Assembly: GCA_963669155.1 (NCBI GenBank)
Contig: OZ022597.1
Span: 16,925,410-16,989,409 of the forward strand
DNA: 64,000 bases
Origin: Arbacia lixula
Lineage: Eukaryota; Echinodermata; Echinoidea; Arbacioida; Arbaciidae
Direction: 5' to 3'
Below are positions 43,930-55,232 of the stretch, piece by piece; position 1 is the first letter of the stretch, and the number at the start of each line of letters is the position of its first letter. The notes under the pieces were generated by a model. It did not search any database. It was not told where the DNA came from and worked only from the letters and a program-made list of their open reading frames with translations. A program made the translations under genes and the position numbers.

Positions 43930-44076
43930 GCCTTTCTAAAGAAACAAATACGTTGGACACTTCTGGTTGTGGGGAAATCACAGTCCACGGATCTCTGATA
44001 CAACTCGTCCCGAAAGTATCGGAAAATCAGTCACTGATACCCGATAGACCATGGAACATCTTTTGTCGCCTGCCTG
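43930..44076 (+). CDS. Exon 2 of unrecognised secreted-type gene
   Basis: A pyrimidine-rich run and CTCGGCAG acceptor open a 147-base exon (49 codons), phase 1 at both ends, closed by CCTG|GTATGT. It reads LSKETNTLDTSGCGEITVHG then SLIQLVPKVSENQSLIPDRP and WNIFCRLP. Two cysteines and the CGxI..W.I.C arrangement faintly recall a CUB-type fold, but this is not secure. Spliced to the next exon it gives CRLPDCFSDPC. The 3.5-kb intron after it contains a LINE. Confidence 0.6.
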
Positions 44077-44934
44077 GTATGTCATGTATATGATTATGTC
44101 AGGCATTGTGCATGTAGTGTCGATGATTTTTTTTTTCTTAAATGCTCTCCAAACAGAAGGCACGTATAGTATATAAAATCATAACATTTCCTTTCACACA
44201 TTATAGTAAGGATGATTGAGAAAATAGAAATTGATCAGAATGAGTGTATTCGGGGACTACTAACCATGATCCAAATGACATGGTGTTGTATCATTAATTG
44301 ATCATGTCAAATAATCCTTCCGATTAAGCTGATCATGTAGAAATGTGATAATTATATTTAGACCTGTATATGAAAGCCGTTAAAGACAGACAAGAAATGT
44401 AGTATCTTTGTACAGGTAACTTTAAAACACGTTTCCATTAAAATCATGTCAGGAAAGCAACCAACGGGTCTTTCTATGCAAGTGGTCGCTAAGACTGGTT
44501 TCACTATAGCACTCTAACACAGCAATGGGTGCGCATCGCTTTACAGAGAGTGATAAATGGAAATCCCTTTCAAAATCATGCCTCACAGGGATCCGTGCTT
44601 AGCGCTTTTTCAAACATCTAGCAATGAGGATGATGATGGTGGTGGTGGTGGTGGCGGTAATGATGTGATGTTGATGATAATCATGATGAGCACATGTGAT
44701 GTGGAAGGTTGTTCCACCATGACCCTGCTACCATGACTACTCGGGTCTATGGTCACATGACCGCAGTACATGACTTTGGAACGTCTGGGAGTTTGTGATA
44801 AATTTTATTCCAAAAATATTGAATTTCCTTCAATTTTTTTTTTCATTGAAAACCCCCTCTGAATATCCTCTATTTCCTTTTCTTTATACATAACTGAATA
44901 TCCATATCACATTTTGTGACAAATTCTTTAATTT

Positions 44935-47305
44935 GTGTACATTCTTCAATGTATATCTTGGGAAAATATTAATTACCTCAATTCAAGTAGAGTTCACTTT
45001 CCGATCAAGAAGATCACATTTCGAAGGCTATCTGCAATCAATACTGATTTGTTAAAAGAAGATATTGTTGAAAGTCGTCTTTATAAGGAAATTCCCAATG
45101 ACGTTTCTGAACTAGCTACATTGTATGATACAACACTCAGAGAAGTGTTAGACAAGCATGCACCAAGGGTAGTAAAAAATGTGGTCCTGAGACCTAAGGT
45201 GCCTTGGTTAAATGATAGCATATTGGAGAAAAAACGGAAAAAGAGGAAAGCTGAGAAGCGTTGGTCAAAGACGAGAACAGATGAAGACTGGAAAGAATAC
45301 AAGTCAGCTAGAAACGCTTATTCTTTCCATTTGTATGAAGCACGCAAAGCCCATCACATAGTGTTGGTGTCTGAAAATAAAGAAAATCCAAAAACACTGT
45401 TTAATATCGTGAAAGGTCTGTTAAACATGACTAACAAACAGCCAGTTATACCAAATTATGTTGATAGTAAAACCTTTGTCAATAGCTTAGGGAATTACTT
45501 CTTGGATAAAGTTCAGAAAATTCATGATGATATTGAATCCAAAATCAGTAATGTTAACAAATTAACCACTGACGAAATCTCACTTGATAAAGGAATTTTA
45601 GTTCTCACAGATTTCAAAGAATTGCCTGAACATGATGTTAAAAATCTTGATCATGAAGCTTTGTAAAAAATCCTGTCCATTGGACCCAATGCCCACAAAA
45701 ATACTTATGCAATATTTGGATGTATTATTACCTGTCATAACCTCCGTGATCAATACATCTATGTCAACAGGGCAGTTTCCTGCTCTGTGGAAAGTTGCAC
45801 TTGTTAAACCGCTGTTGAAAAAGTCAGGTATTGGTACAGAATTTTGTAATCTGAGGCCTATTAGTAATCTTCAGTACATTTCAAAGTTGGTAGAAGGCGC
45901 TGCTACCCAACAAATCCTTGAGCACATTGATTCTCACTCACTCATGCCAATCAACCAATCAGCCTACCGAAAATTTCATAGCACTGTAACAGCACTCCTA
46001 AGAATCAAAAGTGATCTTCTAATGTCAATGGATGACCAGAAGATTAGTATACTGCTCTTACTTGATTTGACCGGCACTTTTGACACTATTGACCATTTGT
46101 CTCGGTTACAAACTTTAAAAAGTCATTTTGGGATAAATGGTACAGTTTTTGCTTGGATCGAATCTTACTTGGCTGATAGAAAACAGATGGTTGAAATGAA
46201 TGATATTGAGTCAGATGTGTTCAAGGTACCTTTTAGTGTCCCTCAAGGGTCACGTCTAGGACCCTTACTTTTTACATTGTATACAAGCAGACTCCTCACA
46301 AATATTGAAAAGGAGTTCCCCATTATTACTTGTCACTGCTACGCAGATGACACCCAAATATATTTGTCATTCTGTCCTAACACACCAACTGAAGACTACT
46401 GTATCAGTGTGTTAGAAATATGCATTGAGTACATCAGAGCTGTTAGTCATTGGTACTCCACGTCAAGTATCCAAGTTTCGGACAAATGGTATATCAGTAC
46501 GTGGCACTGTTATAAAACCGTCCCATAGCGTAAGAAACCTAGGAGTCTTATTCGATACCCATTTGAGCATGGAGTCACAAATTACTAGTGTATGCAAATC
46601 AGCATATTACATGATTTATCATCTGAGGCGCATTCGTAAATATTTCGATCAAGATAGCATGAAAAGTGTAGTTCACGCATGCATTACGAGTAAATTAGAT
46701 TACTGTAATAGTGTACTGTACGGATTACCAGACTCACAGATAGCAAAGTTACAGCGGGTTCAAAATACATGTGCAAGATTGATTTGTAATCTTCCAAAAT
46801 TTGCCCATGTTACACCATTGTTAAGAGACTTGCACTGGCTGCCCGTACGCCAAAGAATTGAATTCAAAATGTTGGTGATAGTCTTTAAAGCATTAAATGG
46901 TCAGGCTCCTAGATACATTAATGAATTACTGCATTTTAAATGTCAAACCTATGGTCATAATCTCCGCAGTACACAAGACACATCGTTGTTGCAAGTCCCC
47001 CAAATCAGAACAAAAGTAACCCTAGGTGGCCGATCATTCTATTGTGCAGCTCCTAGATTGTGGAATAAACTACCTGGAGACATCAGGAAATCTAAAACAT
47101 TAGACAGCTTTATATCAAAGGTGAAAACCTATTTGTTCTAAACACAGACCTAATCTACTTCTGACCATGATTTAAAATTATACAGCATTACGAAGTAGAA
47201 GTGCATATAAAAGCTCTTGCAGCGCAGTAGAATATATAAATATAGTTTCTGCGCTCTATAAATGATTTATTATTATTATTACTGTTATTATTATTATTAT
47301 TATTA
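44935..47305 (+). pseudogene. 5'-truncated CR1/L2-like LINE in an intron
   Basis: Linker (LREVLDKHAPRVVKNVVLRP, VPWLNDSILEKKRKKRKAEK), then after a frameshift near 45660 the RT: KSCPLDPMPTKIL, NLRPISNLQYISKLVE, motif A LLLDLTGTFDTIDH, B' VPQGSRLGPLLFTLYTSRL, C CYADDTQIYLSF. A second frameshift with a small deletion lies near 46440. The C-terminal domain follows (ELLVIGTPRQVSKFRTNGIS, LHWLPVRQRIEFKMLVIVFK, APRLWNKLPGDIRKSKTLDS) to the stop at 47141. It ends in a (TTA)n tail at 47265-47305. Catalytic motifs A and C survive. Endonuclease absent. Confidence 0.93.
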
Positions 47306-47390
47306 TGATTAATGCATGCGTGAAGACAGGTGATAATTCCTGAAAGATAACTCTTGCGGCGGATTGGCCTGAACAAGAGAGTACAAGCAT

Positions 47391-47517
47391 AGAGTACCGA
47401 AGAGTGACGTCATTTGAGCTTTATTGTCAAGACCGGTAAACCTATCAATGGGGTGATTTTGTTTAGAACCAGTTGTTTTTACAACATATTTACATGACGA
47501 CACTACTCCGGTACTCT
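47391..47517. mobile_element. Foldback MITE, AGAGTACCGAA family, copy 2
   Basis: AGAGTACCGAAGAGTGACGT..TTGTCAAGAC and its mirror ..GGTACTCT. 127 bp, internally deleted relative to the other copies. It ends 55 bp before the next exon. Confidence 0.75.
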
Positions 47518-47572
47518 TTATAGAAGACTGGATTAAAGTTCGCATATGCATTGGTAACCATTGTTGTTATAG

Positions 47573-47692
47573 ATTGCTTCTCAGACCCGTGCGGCCCTTA
47601 CTGTGAATGTGAAGAGACTCGGGATGCCTTCGAGTGCCACTGCCAGGAATCAACCTCAACCACCTCCGCTCCTACAACAACTAATATCCAAG
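47573..47692 (+). CDS. Exon 3: EGF-like cysteine cluster plus Ser/Thr linker
   Basis: Acceptor TTGTTGTTATAG and donor CAAG|GTGCGT bound 120 bases (40 codons), phase 1 both ends. It reads CFSDPCGPYCECEETRDAFE, CHCQ, then ESTSTTSAPTTTNIQ. Six cysteines spaced C-x4-C-x3-C-x-C-x8-C-x-C resemble, but do not exactly match, an EGF domain. The Thr/Ser/Pro tail looks like an O-glycosylated linker. The best single argument that this is extracellular protein. Confidence 0.7.
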
Positions 47693-47787
47693 GTGCGTCC
47701 ACAAGATATACGATCAGCGTGGTATTCAGAACTAGGCATCTATGCTGTGTTTAACGTTTTTCTCGACGCTTTTTCTCTGAGTCGGAC

Positions 47788-47970
47788 AACATGTCACTTG
47801 GTGTGATGTGTATGTGTGGGTTTAAAGGCCGTCACATACGATGCGATCTGGTGACGAACATGTATCCTGTACGGATGCACCCTTAAGTCCAACCTGGTTA
47901 TTCGTCGGACGACATGTCGCTTTGTTGGATTTATATGTGTGGGTTTAAAGGCCACCACACACGACGCGAC
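47788..47970. repeat. Tandem duplication, ~120-bp unit
   Basis: ACATGTCRCTTTGTTGGATT..TATGTGTGGGTTTAAAGGCC occurs at about 47788 and 47909. Confidence 0.65.
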
Positions 47971-48680
47971 CAGACCAGTTGTACGATTCTGCGACTGGCT
48001 TAATCGCAGGTACTGGCCATTGGATTTGTGCAACAAGATGACGTCACATTTACAGTCGAAAAGACAAAATGGTGTCGTCTGCGGCGGCCTTAAGTAGAGC
48101 ATAAAGGCGACAATGGCTCTTAATTCTCAACGGGTTACGCGTACAAAAGAAACTGGGATAAGTTTAAAACAATGATGTCAACATTTATATCTATATGTGG
48201 ACATTTTGAATATTCATACTATGAATTTGTTATGATGTGATCACATTATGGGTTGTCTGTTGAGTATTACAATATACCATGTGCAGAAGAATAAAAGGTA
48301 TGAATTTATACCCATATTCAGATAAACATTGGGAGATGAATTATAATTGTTCGTTGGGAGACGTGCCTTTGGTTGTGTGTTTAATCCGGGAGCTTAAAAC
48401 CCCACGGAAGAAACGAAACTTGGTAAAAGAGTATCTCCATTTTACACAACATGATAACTTAACCTGAGTAGGTAGCTTAAGGAAAATCTCAAAATTTTTT
48501 GGCTTCGATGGTTGTTGGGCATTTCTAATCCGAACTATTGAATAAAGGGGTTCGACTGCAGTAAACTTCCTTCTCCATTTCTTTACCTGCTCTCCCACAC
48601 CTTGGGTGGATTAAGAAATGAGAAATATAACATGGCCCGTCTTATCAGTACTAGGTTTTTTCCCCTTCAAATTGGATCAG

Positions 48681-48953
48681 AAATGTCGAAGAGTATGGGA
48701 GCAAGGCTATCAATACAGCTGAACATGGGATGGAACGATGCGTTATACAGACAGAAATGGACATCAAAGTCTATGCTCTTCCTAATTTTCCAAACATCCG
48801 AGCATTCTATTTACCAACAATTCACATTCTCCTTGTGTCCTTCATGCACAGAACTGATGACAACGCCGAACGGCATCCAATGTCCTTCTGGTGACTTCGG
48901 ACAGCACATGCAAGTGGAATTAAGTATGAACATAGACATGGTTATCTTCTTAT
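48681..48953 (+). CDS. Exon 4 of unrecognised secreted-type gene
   Basis: Acceptor TTTTTTCCCCTTCAAATTGG..ATCAG and donor TTAT|GTATGT bound 273 bases (91 codons), phase 1 both ends. It reads MSKSMGARLSIQLNMGWNDA, LYRQKWTSKSMLFLIFQTSE, then FSLCPSCTELMTTPNGIQCP and ends NIDMVIFL with a Cys completed by the next exon. No known domain recognised. The donor lies 30 bases before a long minisatellite. Confidence 0.6.
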
Positions 48954-48982
48954 GTATGTAACTGTTCAGAAGTCTCACGCCA

Positions 48983-50146
48983 GGAGCTGGGCAGATCCCA
49001 TTGCGAGCTAGGTTGGTCACATTGTGAGCTAGGCTGGTCTGATCACATTGTGAGCTGGGTTGGTCTCACTCTAAGCCAAGCTGGTCTGATCACATTGTGA
49101 GCTAGGTTGGTCACATTGTGAGCTGGGTTGGTCTGATCACACTGCGAGCTAGGTTGGTCTCACTTTGAGCCGAGCTGATCCGATCACACTGCGAGCTAGG
49201 TTGGTCTCACTTTGAGCCGAGCTGATCCGATCACATTGTGAGCTGGGTTGGTCACATTGTGAGCTGGGTTGCACTTTAAGCTTAGCTGATCCGATCACAT
49301 TGTGAGCTGGGTTGGTCACATTGTGAGCTAGGTTGCACTTTAAGCTTAGCTGATCCGATCACACTGCGAGCTGGGTTGGTCACATTGTGAGCTAGGTTGG
49401 TTACATTGTGAGCTGGGTCGGTCTCACTTTGAGCTGAGCTGATTCGATCACACTGCTACCTGGGTTGATCACATTGTGAGCCGGGTTGGTCTGATCACAT
49501 TGTGAGCTAGGTTGATCTCACTCTGAGCTAAGCTAATCCGATCACACTGCGATCTGGGCTGGTCACATTGTGAGCTATAGATTGAGCTGCACATGCGAGC
49601 TACGCTGGTCACATTGTGAGCTGGGTTAGTCTGATCACATTATGAGCTAGGTTGGTCTCACTCTAAGCCAAGCTGATCTGATCACATTGTGAGCTGGGTT
49701 GCACTTTGAGCTCAGCTGATCCGATCACATGGTGAGCTGGGTTGGTCACATTGTGAGCTGGGTTAGTCTGATCACATTATGAGCTAGGTTGGTCTCACTC
49801 TTAGCCAAGCTGATCTGATCACATTGTGAGCTGGGTTGCACTTTGAGCTCAGCTGATCCGATCACATGGTGAGCTGGGTTGGTCACATTGTGAGCTAGGT
49901 TGGTTACGTTGTGAGCTAGGTTGGGCTGACCACATGCGAGCTACGCTGGACTCATGATTATGAGCTGGGTTTGACTAATCATCCTGCGAGCTAGGCTGGT
50001 CACATTGTGAGCTGGGTTGGTCTGATCACAATGTGAGCTCGGTTGGTCTCACTTTGAGCCAAGCTGATCTGATCACACTACGAGCTGGGTTGGTCACTCG
50101 CTAAGCTGTGCTTACTGTATAGCTGGCTTGGTCACAATGAGAGCTG
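48983..50146. repeat. GAGCTRGGTTGGTCACATTGT minisatellite
   Basis: About 45 variants of GAGCTGGGTTGGTCACATTGT (21 bp), mixed with longer forms containing TCTGATCACATTGT or TCTCACTTTGAGCC. Blocks of several units recur as higher-order repeats (for example 49620-49760 and 49740-49880). Confidence 0.95.
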
Positions 50147-50184
50147 AAATAGTACTTGAACATATTAACAACATCGTGAAACCA

Positions 50185-50905
50185 TGCACTTGTTGCTGTG
50201 AATTACAGATTGAACGAAGTAGTCAATATCAACGTGATATAACGTGAGTCTAAAAAAAATATACATTTTTGAAATGGCTGCCAAATAAAGAGTGTTTAAT
50301 TCTGAGGAAAGTGTTTCCTTGTGTGGATAGGTTATGGTCTCAACTTTCATCTGACACCAAAATGTCCAAAAATAATACTTGCTTGAATGAGCACTGCTCA
50401 CTTCTGTAAAGGGTATGAAAATTAGGCTGCGCATGAATTAGCCTTTACTTAATAAACAGATTGGGATTATGTAAATTCATTATTCAAATACATTTTGTTG
50501 AAAAGAAAAGGAATGTCTCAGCTAGCTGCCTATTCTTCAGGTTATCCTAAAAAATAATTTGCCGGCATCTTTGACATTCTTTTTTTCTCCCACCCATAAT
50601 TGAATATTCAATGTTACATTATCCCTTTCTCTCGCAAAATTGGAAGGTTAATTCCTGCGCAGCTTAATTTTTATAACATTTACAAAAGTGAGTAGTGCTC
50701 ATCCAAGCATGAATTATTTTTATGAATTATTTTCATATGAAAGTTGAGTCCATAAGCTATCCATACATGTAATATTTTCCCCTGAATCGTATATATTTTT
50801 TCATTTGGCCGCCATTTCAAAAGCGCATAGTTGTTGAGACACACGGTATAAACAGGCGTCAAATCAAAGTGAAGTATGTGTTCATCGCATATTTCTGATA
50901 CTGTC
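50185..50905. repeat. Foldback repeat (~240-bp arms)
   Basis: The left arm (to about 50440) and the reverse complement of 50650-50905 share TTTTGAAATGGCKGCCAAAT, CTCAACTTTCATMTGA, TGAGCACTRCTCACTT and AATTARGCTGCGCAKGAATT. Confidence 0.7.
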
Positions 50906-50915
50906 GATAGTTTAG

Positions 50916-51065
50916 GTTTGCCACGACTGTGATAATGACTGTGACGATGGCAGCTGCTCTTCACAATGTGATGCATACGTGATTTCACCACGCCTGTCAG
51001 GAGGCTACAGAAGATTCTACGTCACAATGACAGATTTGAAATCCCTTATAACACTAGAATGCTAA
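50916..51065 (+). other. Cysteine-rich open frame (possible exon, weak)
   Basis: After TCGATAGTTTAG the frame reads VCHDCDNDCDDGSCSSQCDA, then YVISPRLSGGYRRFYVTM. Seven cysteines in 48 codons are striking, but the splice phase (0) does not fit the neighbouring phase-1 exons and no good donor is seen. Confidence 0.2.
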
Positions 51066-51250
51066 ACCTATCTTACTTGCTGGTACTTGTTCATTGTTTG
51101 GTTTCAGATTTGCTGTTCACCTATACCACAAAAACATACTGCAAAGCATCTGTGTTGTTCTGCAGTATTGATTAAAGTTCACTATTTATAGGATGATTTT
51201 TTTCCAACAATGCACACAAAACCACACAAAATCAATTTATCGGGAAGCAC

Positions 51251-51765
51251 TCGTTATTCCGAAGATTCATTATTCCGAAGGTTCGAATACTCCGAAGGTT
51301 CGTCCGAAGGTTCACTATTCCGAAGGTTCGGTAGTCCGGGAACAAAATAAGGTTCGTTATTCTGAAGGTTCGTTTGTCCGAGAAAGAAATAAGATTTGTT
51401 ATTCCGAAGGTTCGTTAGTCCGAAAAAGGAATACGGTTCGTTATTCCGAAGGTTCGTTTCTTTGAAACCGTAAAAAGGTTTGTGTTGTTCCGAAGGATAG
51501 TTATTCTGAAGGTTCGGACTAACGAACCTTATTACATTTTCGGATTAACGAGCCTTCGGAAAAACGAACCTTATTTCGTTTTCGGATTATACGAACCTTT
51601 GGAGTAACGAACCTTTGGAATAACGCCACAAATGCTCGGATGAACGAACCATTTTCCGTTTTTCGGACTAACGAGCATCGAGGTATAGGCAATTTACATG
51701 TTTCAAAATTACAAACCTTCGGAATAACGAACCTTCGGAATAATGAACCTTCGGAATATCGAACT
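51251..51765. repeat. Palindromic TTCCGAAGGTTCGTTA array
   Basis: From 51251 to about 51515 the unit TTCCGAAGGTTCGTTA recurs about ten times with degenerate spacers (CGAGAAAGAAATAA-like). From about 51515 to 51765 the same units run in reverse complement. The turning point is near 51515. Confidence 0.92.
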
Positions 51766-51787
51766 GTAAACAATTTATGTGGCACAG

Positions 51788-51889
51788 ATGGATTTAAGAG
51801 TTCGCACTTCGGTGATATAATCCTTCTGAACGCTCATAATGACAGAACATGTGATTCCTGTGTGGTAACAATGAAAGGACTGCTCTGTG
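51788..51889 (+). CDS. Possible extra exon (weak)
   Basis: The acceptor ATGTGGCACAG is followed in phase 1 by DGFKSSHFGDIILLNAHNDR and TCDSCVVTMKGLLC. The only phase-1 donor is a poor TGTG|GTTTGC, and the reading frame stops shortly after. If real it would sit between exons 4 and 5 and keep the frame. Confidence 0.22.
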
Positions 51890-52500
51890 GTTTGCACATT
51901 GGACCATTTTGATTCACGTGGTAATCTGAGTGCGTACATAGTATTCTGTGTTGCCAGACCAACCTCACTTAGGTCATGCTCTGACATTTAATCTTCTTGA
52001 AAGATCAGTTGGCTGATACCAGTAGGGAGTTTGTGGACCTCTTGATGAAAGATTGTGAGTAGCGTTCCATTTATTGCGAAATGCTACCAGAATATATTTA
52101 TCTTCATATCAGTCATACCCAGCTCGCGCAAAACAATGCTGCGTGTGTCACACGTACGCGATATCAACAAAATTTGTGCGTTTGTACGTTCATAGATATT
52201 ATGAAACATAATGAACATAATGAAACTGCGCTACCTTTCGCTTAATTTTCAATAATGAGTGATGTAAAGCAACTAACCAATGTGCTGCTATGAGCGGGTA
52301 AATCTATTACCTCGGTGGGGTACAAATGACCATTACCCTCGGCTAAAGCCTCTGGTAATAATCATTTCACCCCATCTTGTTAAAAGATTTACCAGGTCAT
52401 AGCAGCACATAGTTTAGTTGTATACTATCTTCCCGACTATCTTACGAACTAGTCTATTCAGTGTCTTTTTTCTTTCTTCTTGTACTCGCGCATGTACCAG

Positions 52501-52770
52501 GTGGATGGATGTACGACATATCGTGTTGCGCAACGCAATACGTGGAAACATACGATTTCTGTGTTGACCATTTCCGCGGAGCCGGATATACGCCTCCACC
52601 AGAGTTCGACACCCAAACCCTGGCCCGAATGGCCCGGGAGGGGTGCACCGTGACAGGCGACCTCTTCTGGATCCATTGTTACGGGATTAACAGACCCAAG
52701 GCGTTCTGCGCTTCTTGCCCGAGTTGCGATGAGTTCGCTGACCTCCCTGACCTTACCGGAAACTACACGG
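52501..52770 (+). CDS. Exon 5: cysteine-rich module
   Basis: Acceptor CTTTTTTCTTTCTTCTTGTA..TACCAG and donor ACGG|GTAATC bound 270 bases (90 codons), phase 1 both ends. It reads GWMYDISCCATQYVETYDFC, VDHFRGAGYTPPPEFDTQTL, ARMAREGCTVTGDLFWIHCY, GINRPKAFCASCPSCDEFAD and ends GNYT, a potential N-glycosylation site. Eight cysteines. GC-richer than its surroundings. Family not recognised. A foldback MITE begins 22 bases into the following intron. Confidence 0.75.
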
Positions 52771-52792
52771 GTAATCGCGTGGTGTGTGATAT

Positions 52793-53021
52793 AGAGTACC
52801 GAAGTGCGACGCCGTCAGAGCATTATCGTCAAGACAACCAGCTGGTTCTAAACTTTGCGGGTAGAGCAACCAGTGGTGATCATAGCGGGGAATCCAATTG
52901 GAAGTGCCCTTCACTGGCCCGCTAGACAATACCGGACCGGTAAACTTCTCAATGGAGTGATTTTGTTTCGGACCAGTTGTCTTGAGAATATGCTCAAATG
53001 ACGACACCATTTCGGTACTCT
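52793..53021. mobile_element. Foldback MITE, AGAGTACCGAA family, copy 3
   Basis: AGAGTACCGAAGTGCGACGC..TATCGTCAAGACAA and mirror ..TTGTCTTGAGAATATGCTCA..TTCGGTACTCT. 229 bp, immediately inside an intron. Confidence 0.8.
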
Positions 53022-53595
53022 GTTGCACACAGCACACTTCTTGCATCTGTACTGATAATTCCTTCTCTTTCTTCTCAAGTTGTCTGTCAGATTTTAGCTG
53101 TGAATCTGTCGCCGCTAAAAAACACGTAGGATAAAATGGTTAAGCACCTCTCAATTCATACGAATACTTTGCAGATTTTGTATTAGGTTTTAATTGGATC
53201 ATGAAGCTATAAAACATGTTATAATGTTAAGTTTTACAATTGTTGGTCAAAGGGTTGCTGGCATGATGTCATACATGTCATAGGTAATCGATGGTATGAT
53301 TGGGCAACGGACATCTAAAGTTAGCGTGTAAACATTGGTTGTTTCTCAAAGACATGAGAGGTATATTGTGCATGATTCGGTGATCGCTATACCATTTTTC
53401 TAAAAGTGCATGTGCAAAATCAACTTTAATTTGGCCTTTGTGAAGGTCGATATAATGTCATGAAAGTTACGATTTCAACATAAGCCTATATAGCATTTCA
53501 AAATTGCCTTTTCTTCATAATGAATTACATGTTTATCGACGCGTTTTAATACTTCGTGTTTGAATAGAATTGAAATGTTTAATTGTTTTCCCCAG

Positions 53596-53703
53596 CATGG
53601 TCTCCTATCATTGTTCCTGAGGGGTACATGTTTCTTACCAATGAGGGCGAGTGGCAGCTCGACCCTGATCACCTGATGGTTCTTCCCGTCAATGTGTGCG
53701 TCA
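53596..53703 (+). CDS. Exon 6 of unrecognised secreted-type gene (3' limit uncertain)
   Basis: Acceptor TTGTTTTCCCCAG, entered in phase 1, gives AWSPIIVPEGYMFLTNEGEW and QLDPDHLMVLPVNVC. Possible donors are TGC|GTCAGT (good, but phase 0), AATGT|GTGCGT (phase 2) or GTCA|GTTCTA (poor, but phase 1 and 108 bases, which would join exon 7). Without a donor the frame ends in TAG at 53719-53721. Confidence 0.5.
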
Positions 53704-53791
53704 GTTCTACGCCCTTACCATAGACAGCTTGTTGCAGTTATGTGTGCACGTGTGCGCGCGCGTGTCTGTAAGTGTGTCTGTATATGTGCCT

Positions 53792-54195
53792 CCCTGAAAT
53801 TAATTTAGTTTTTATAAAAACATAAACATGACGGAAGCATATCAATGAAGGTTTGGCGAAAATCCGTCAAAGGATGAGAAAGTTATCATCTTTTGAAATT
53901 TCAATTTCGTGAAGTCACGTGCGAAATGATCTCCCATATGTTGTGTTTAAAATAATTCCATAAATGGCTCTTTTTCTGTTTTTGACAACGCATTTTTTTC
54001 ATTCAGGTTTGTGTGTAAAAAAGTATTTTTAATGATGTATCAATACACAGGTAAAATGATACAGATCTGTTGAGAGAATGCATATCTTTTAAAACAATTG
54101 TACACAACATATGGGAGAGCACCTCGCACGTGGCGTCACTAAACAAAACTTTAAAAGATCATAACTTTCTCATCCTTTTGACGGATTTTTAGTAA
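53792..54195. mobile_element. TTAA MITE, family 1, truncated copy
   Basis: CCTGAAATTAATTTAGTTTT..GAAGGTTTGGCGAAAATCC..CACATATGGGAGAGCACCTCG matches 17020-17525, but both TTAA ends are missing. A LINE 3' end abuts it at 54196. Confidence 0.8.
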
Positions 54196-55182
54196 AGTTG
54201 CAGCAGGTTCAAAATACATGTGGAAGATTAATCACGAGAGAGGTTTACGGTACACCATGTGTAAAGTCCTGGGAGGACTGAGATGAGAAAAGAAAACGAC
54301 TGTCCGTCTGAAGACGGACAGTCAATCTGCCCGAAGCGTCGAGTCTACCTCTCTACTCATCAGCTCTTCACGCTTTCTGGTTTACAGTCCTTTTCAGGAC
54401 TACACTCATTTCGAAAGAATACTCTACTTTCAAATCTCGACTTTCTCGCTTGTCCATTTCACCTTAAATTCTATCCACGTTTTCTTTTCTCATCTCAGTC
54501 CTCCAAGGACTTTACACATGGTGTACCGTAAACCTCTCTCGTGATTGATCGTACCACCATGCAAACCTTCAAACATCATCTGATGTGGAAAATTGATGTG
54601 TAATCTTCCCAAATTTGCCCATGTTACACCATTATTAAGAGACTTGCACTGGCTGCCCATACGCCAAAGAATTGAATTTAAGATGTTGGTGATAGTCTTT
54701 AAAGCGTTAAATGGTCAGGATCCTAGAAACATTAATGAATTACTACATTTTAAATGTCAAACCCATGGTTATAATCTCCGCAGTACACAAGACACATTGT
54801 TGTTGGAAGTCCCCCAAATCAAAACAAAAGTAACCCTAGGTGACCAATCATCCTTTTGTGCAGCTCCTAGATTGTGGAATAAACTACCTGTAGACATCAG
54901 GGAATCTTAAACATTAGACAGCTTTAAATCAAATGTTAAAACCTATTTTTTTCTAAACATAGACCTAATTTACTTCTGATCATGATTGAAAATTATATAT
55001 GATTACGTAGTAGAAGTGCATATAGAAGCTCTTGCACCACAGTAGAATAAATAGATATAGTTTCTGCGCTCTATAAATGATTTATTATTATTATTATTAT
55101 TATTGCTATTGTTATTATTAGTATATTATTATTATTATTATTATTGTTCTTCTTATTATTATTATTATCATTAGGATTATTA

Positions 55183-55232
<50 letters not shown>
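54196..55232 (+). pseudogene. 5'-truncated CR1/L2-like LINE, second copy, with foldback insert
   Basis: Begins in the C-terminal domain (AAAGTTGCAGCAGGTTCAAA), is interrupted at 54231-54589, and resumes with CNLPKFAHVTPLLRDLHWLP, EFKMLVIVFKALNGQDPRNI and APRLWNKLPVDIRES before a TAA (TCT-TAA where the copy at 44935 reads TCT-AAA). It ends in a 150-bp (TTA)n tail. Close relative of the 44935-47305 copy. Confidence 0.9.
54231..54545. mobile_element. Foldback element with Penelope-like hairpin
   Basis: Arms of 68 bp (54231-54298 and 54479-54545): ATCACGAGAGAGGTTTACGG..AAAGTCCT..GGACTGAGATGAGAAAAG. Between them is a perfect 11-bp hairpin (GACTGTCCGTC TGAA GACGGACAGTC, 54298-54323) followed by CGAAGCGTC. 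CTGAAGA plus CGAAGC resembles a decayed hammerhead core. It interrupts the LINE. The flanks AGATTA and AAATTGAT suggest an imperfect short target duplication. Confidence 0.65.

Noticed and set aside
48983..50146. Minisatellite as a repeat-protein gene (21 bases is 7 codons)
   Set aside because: Mixed unit lengths (21, 26, ~47 bases) break every frame, and stop codons occur in all frames.
51251..51765. Regularly repeated TTCCGAAGG units as a possible CRISPR array
   Set aside because: Animal DNA context, no uniform spacers, units turn into inverted orientation, no cas genes.
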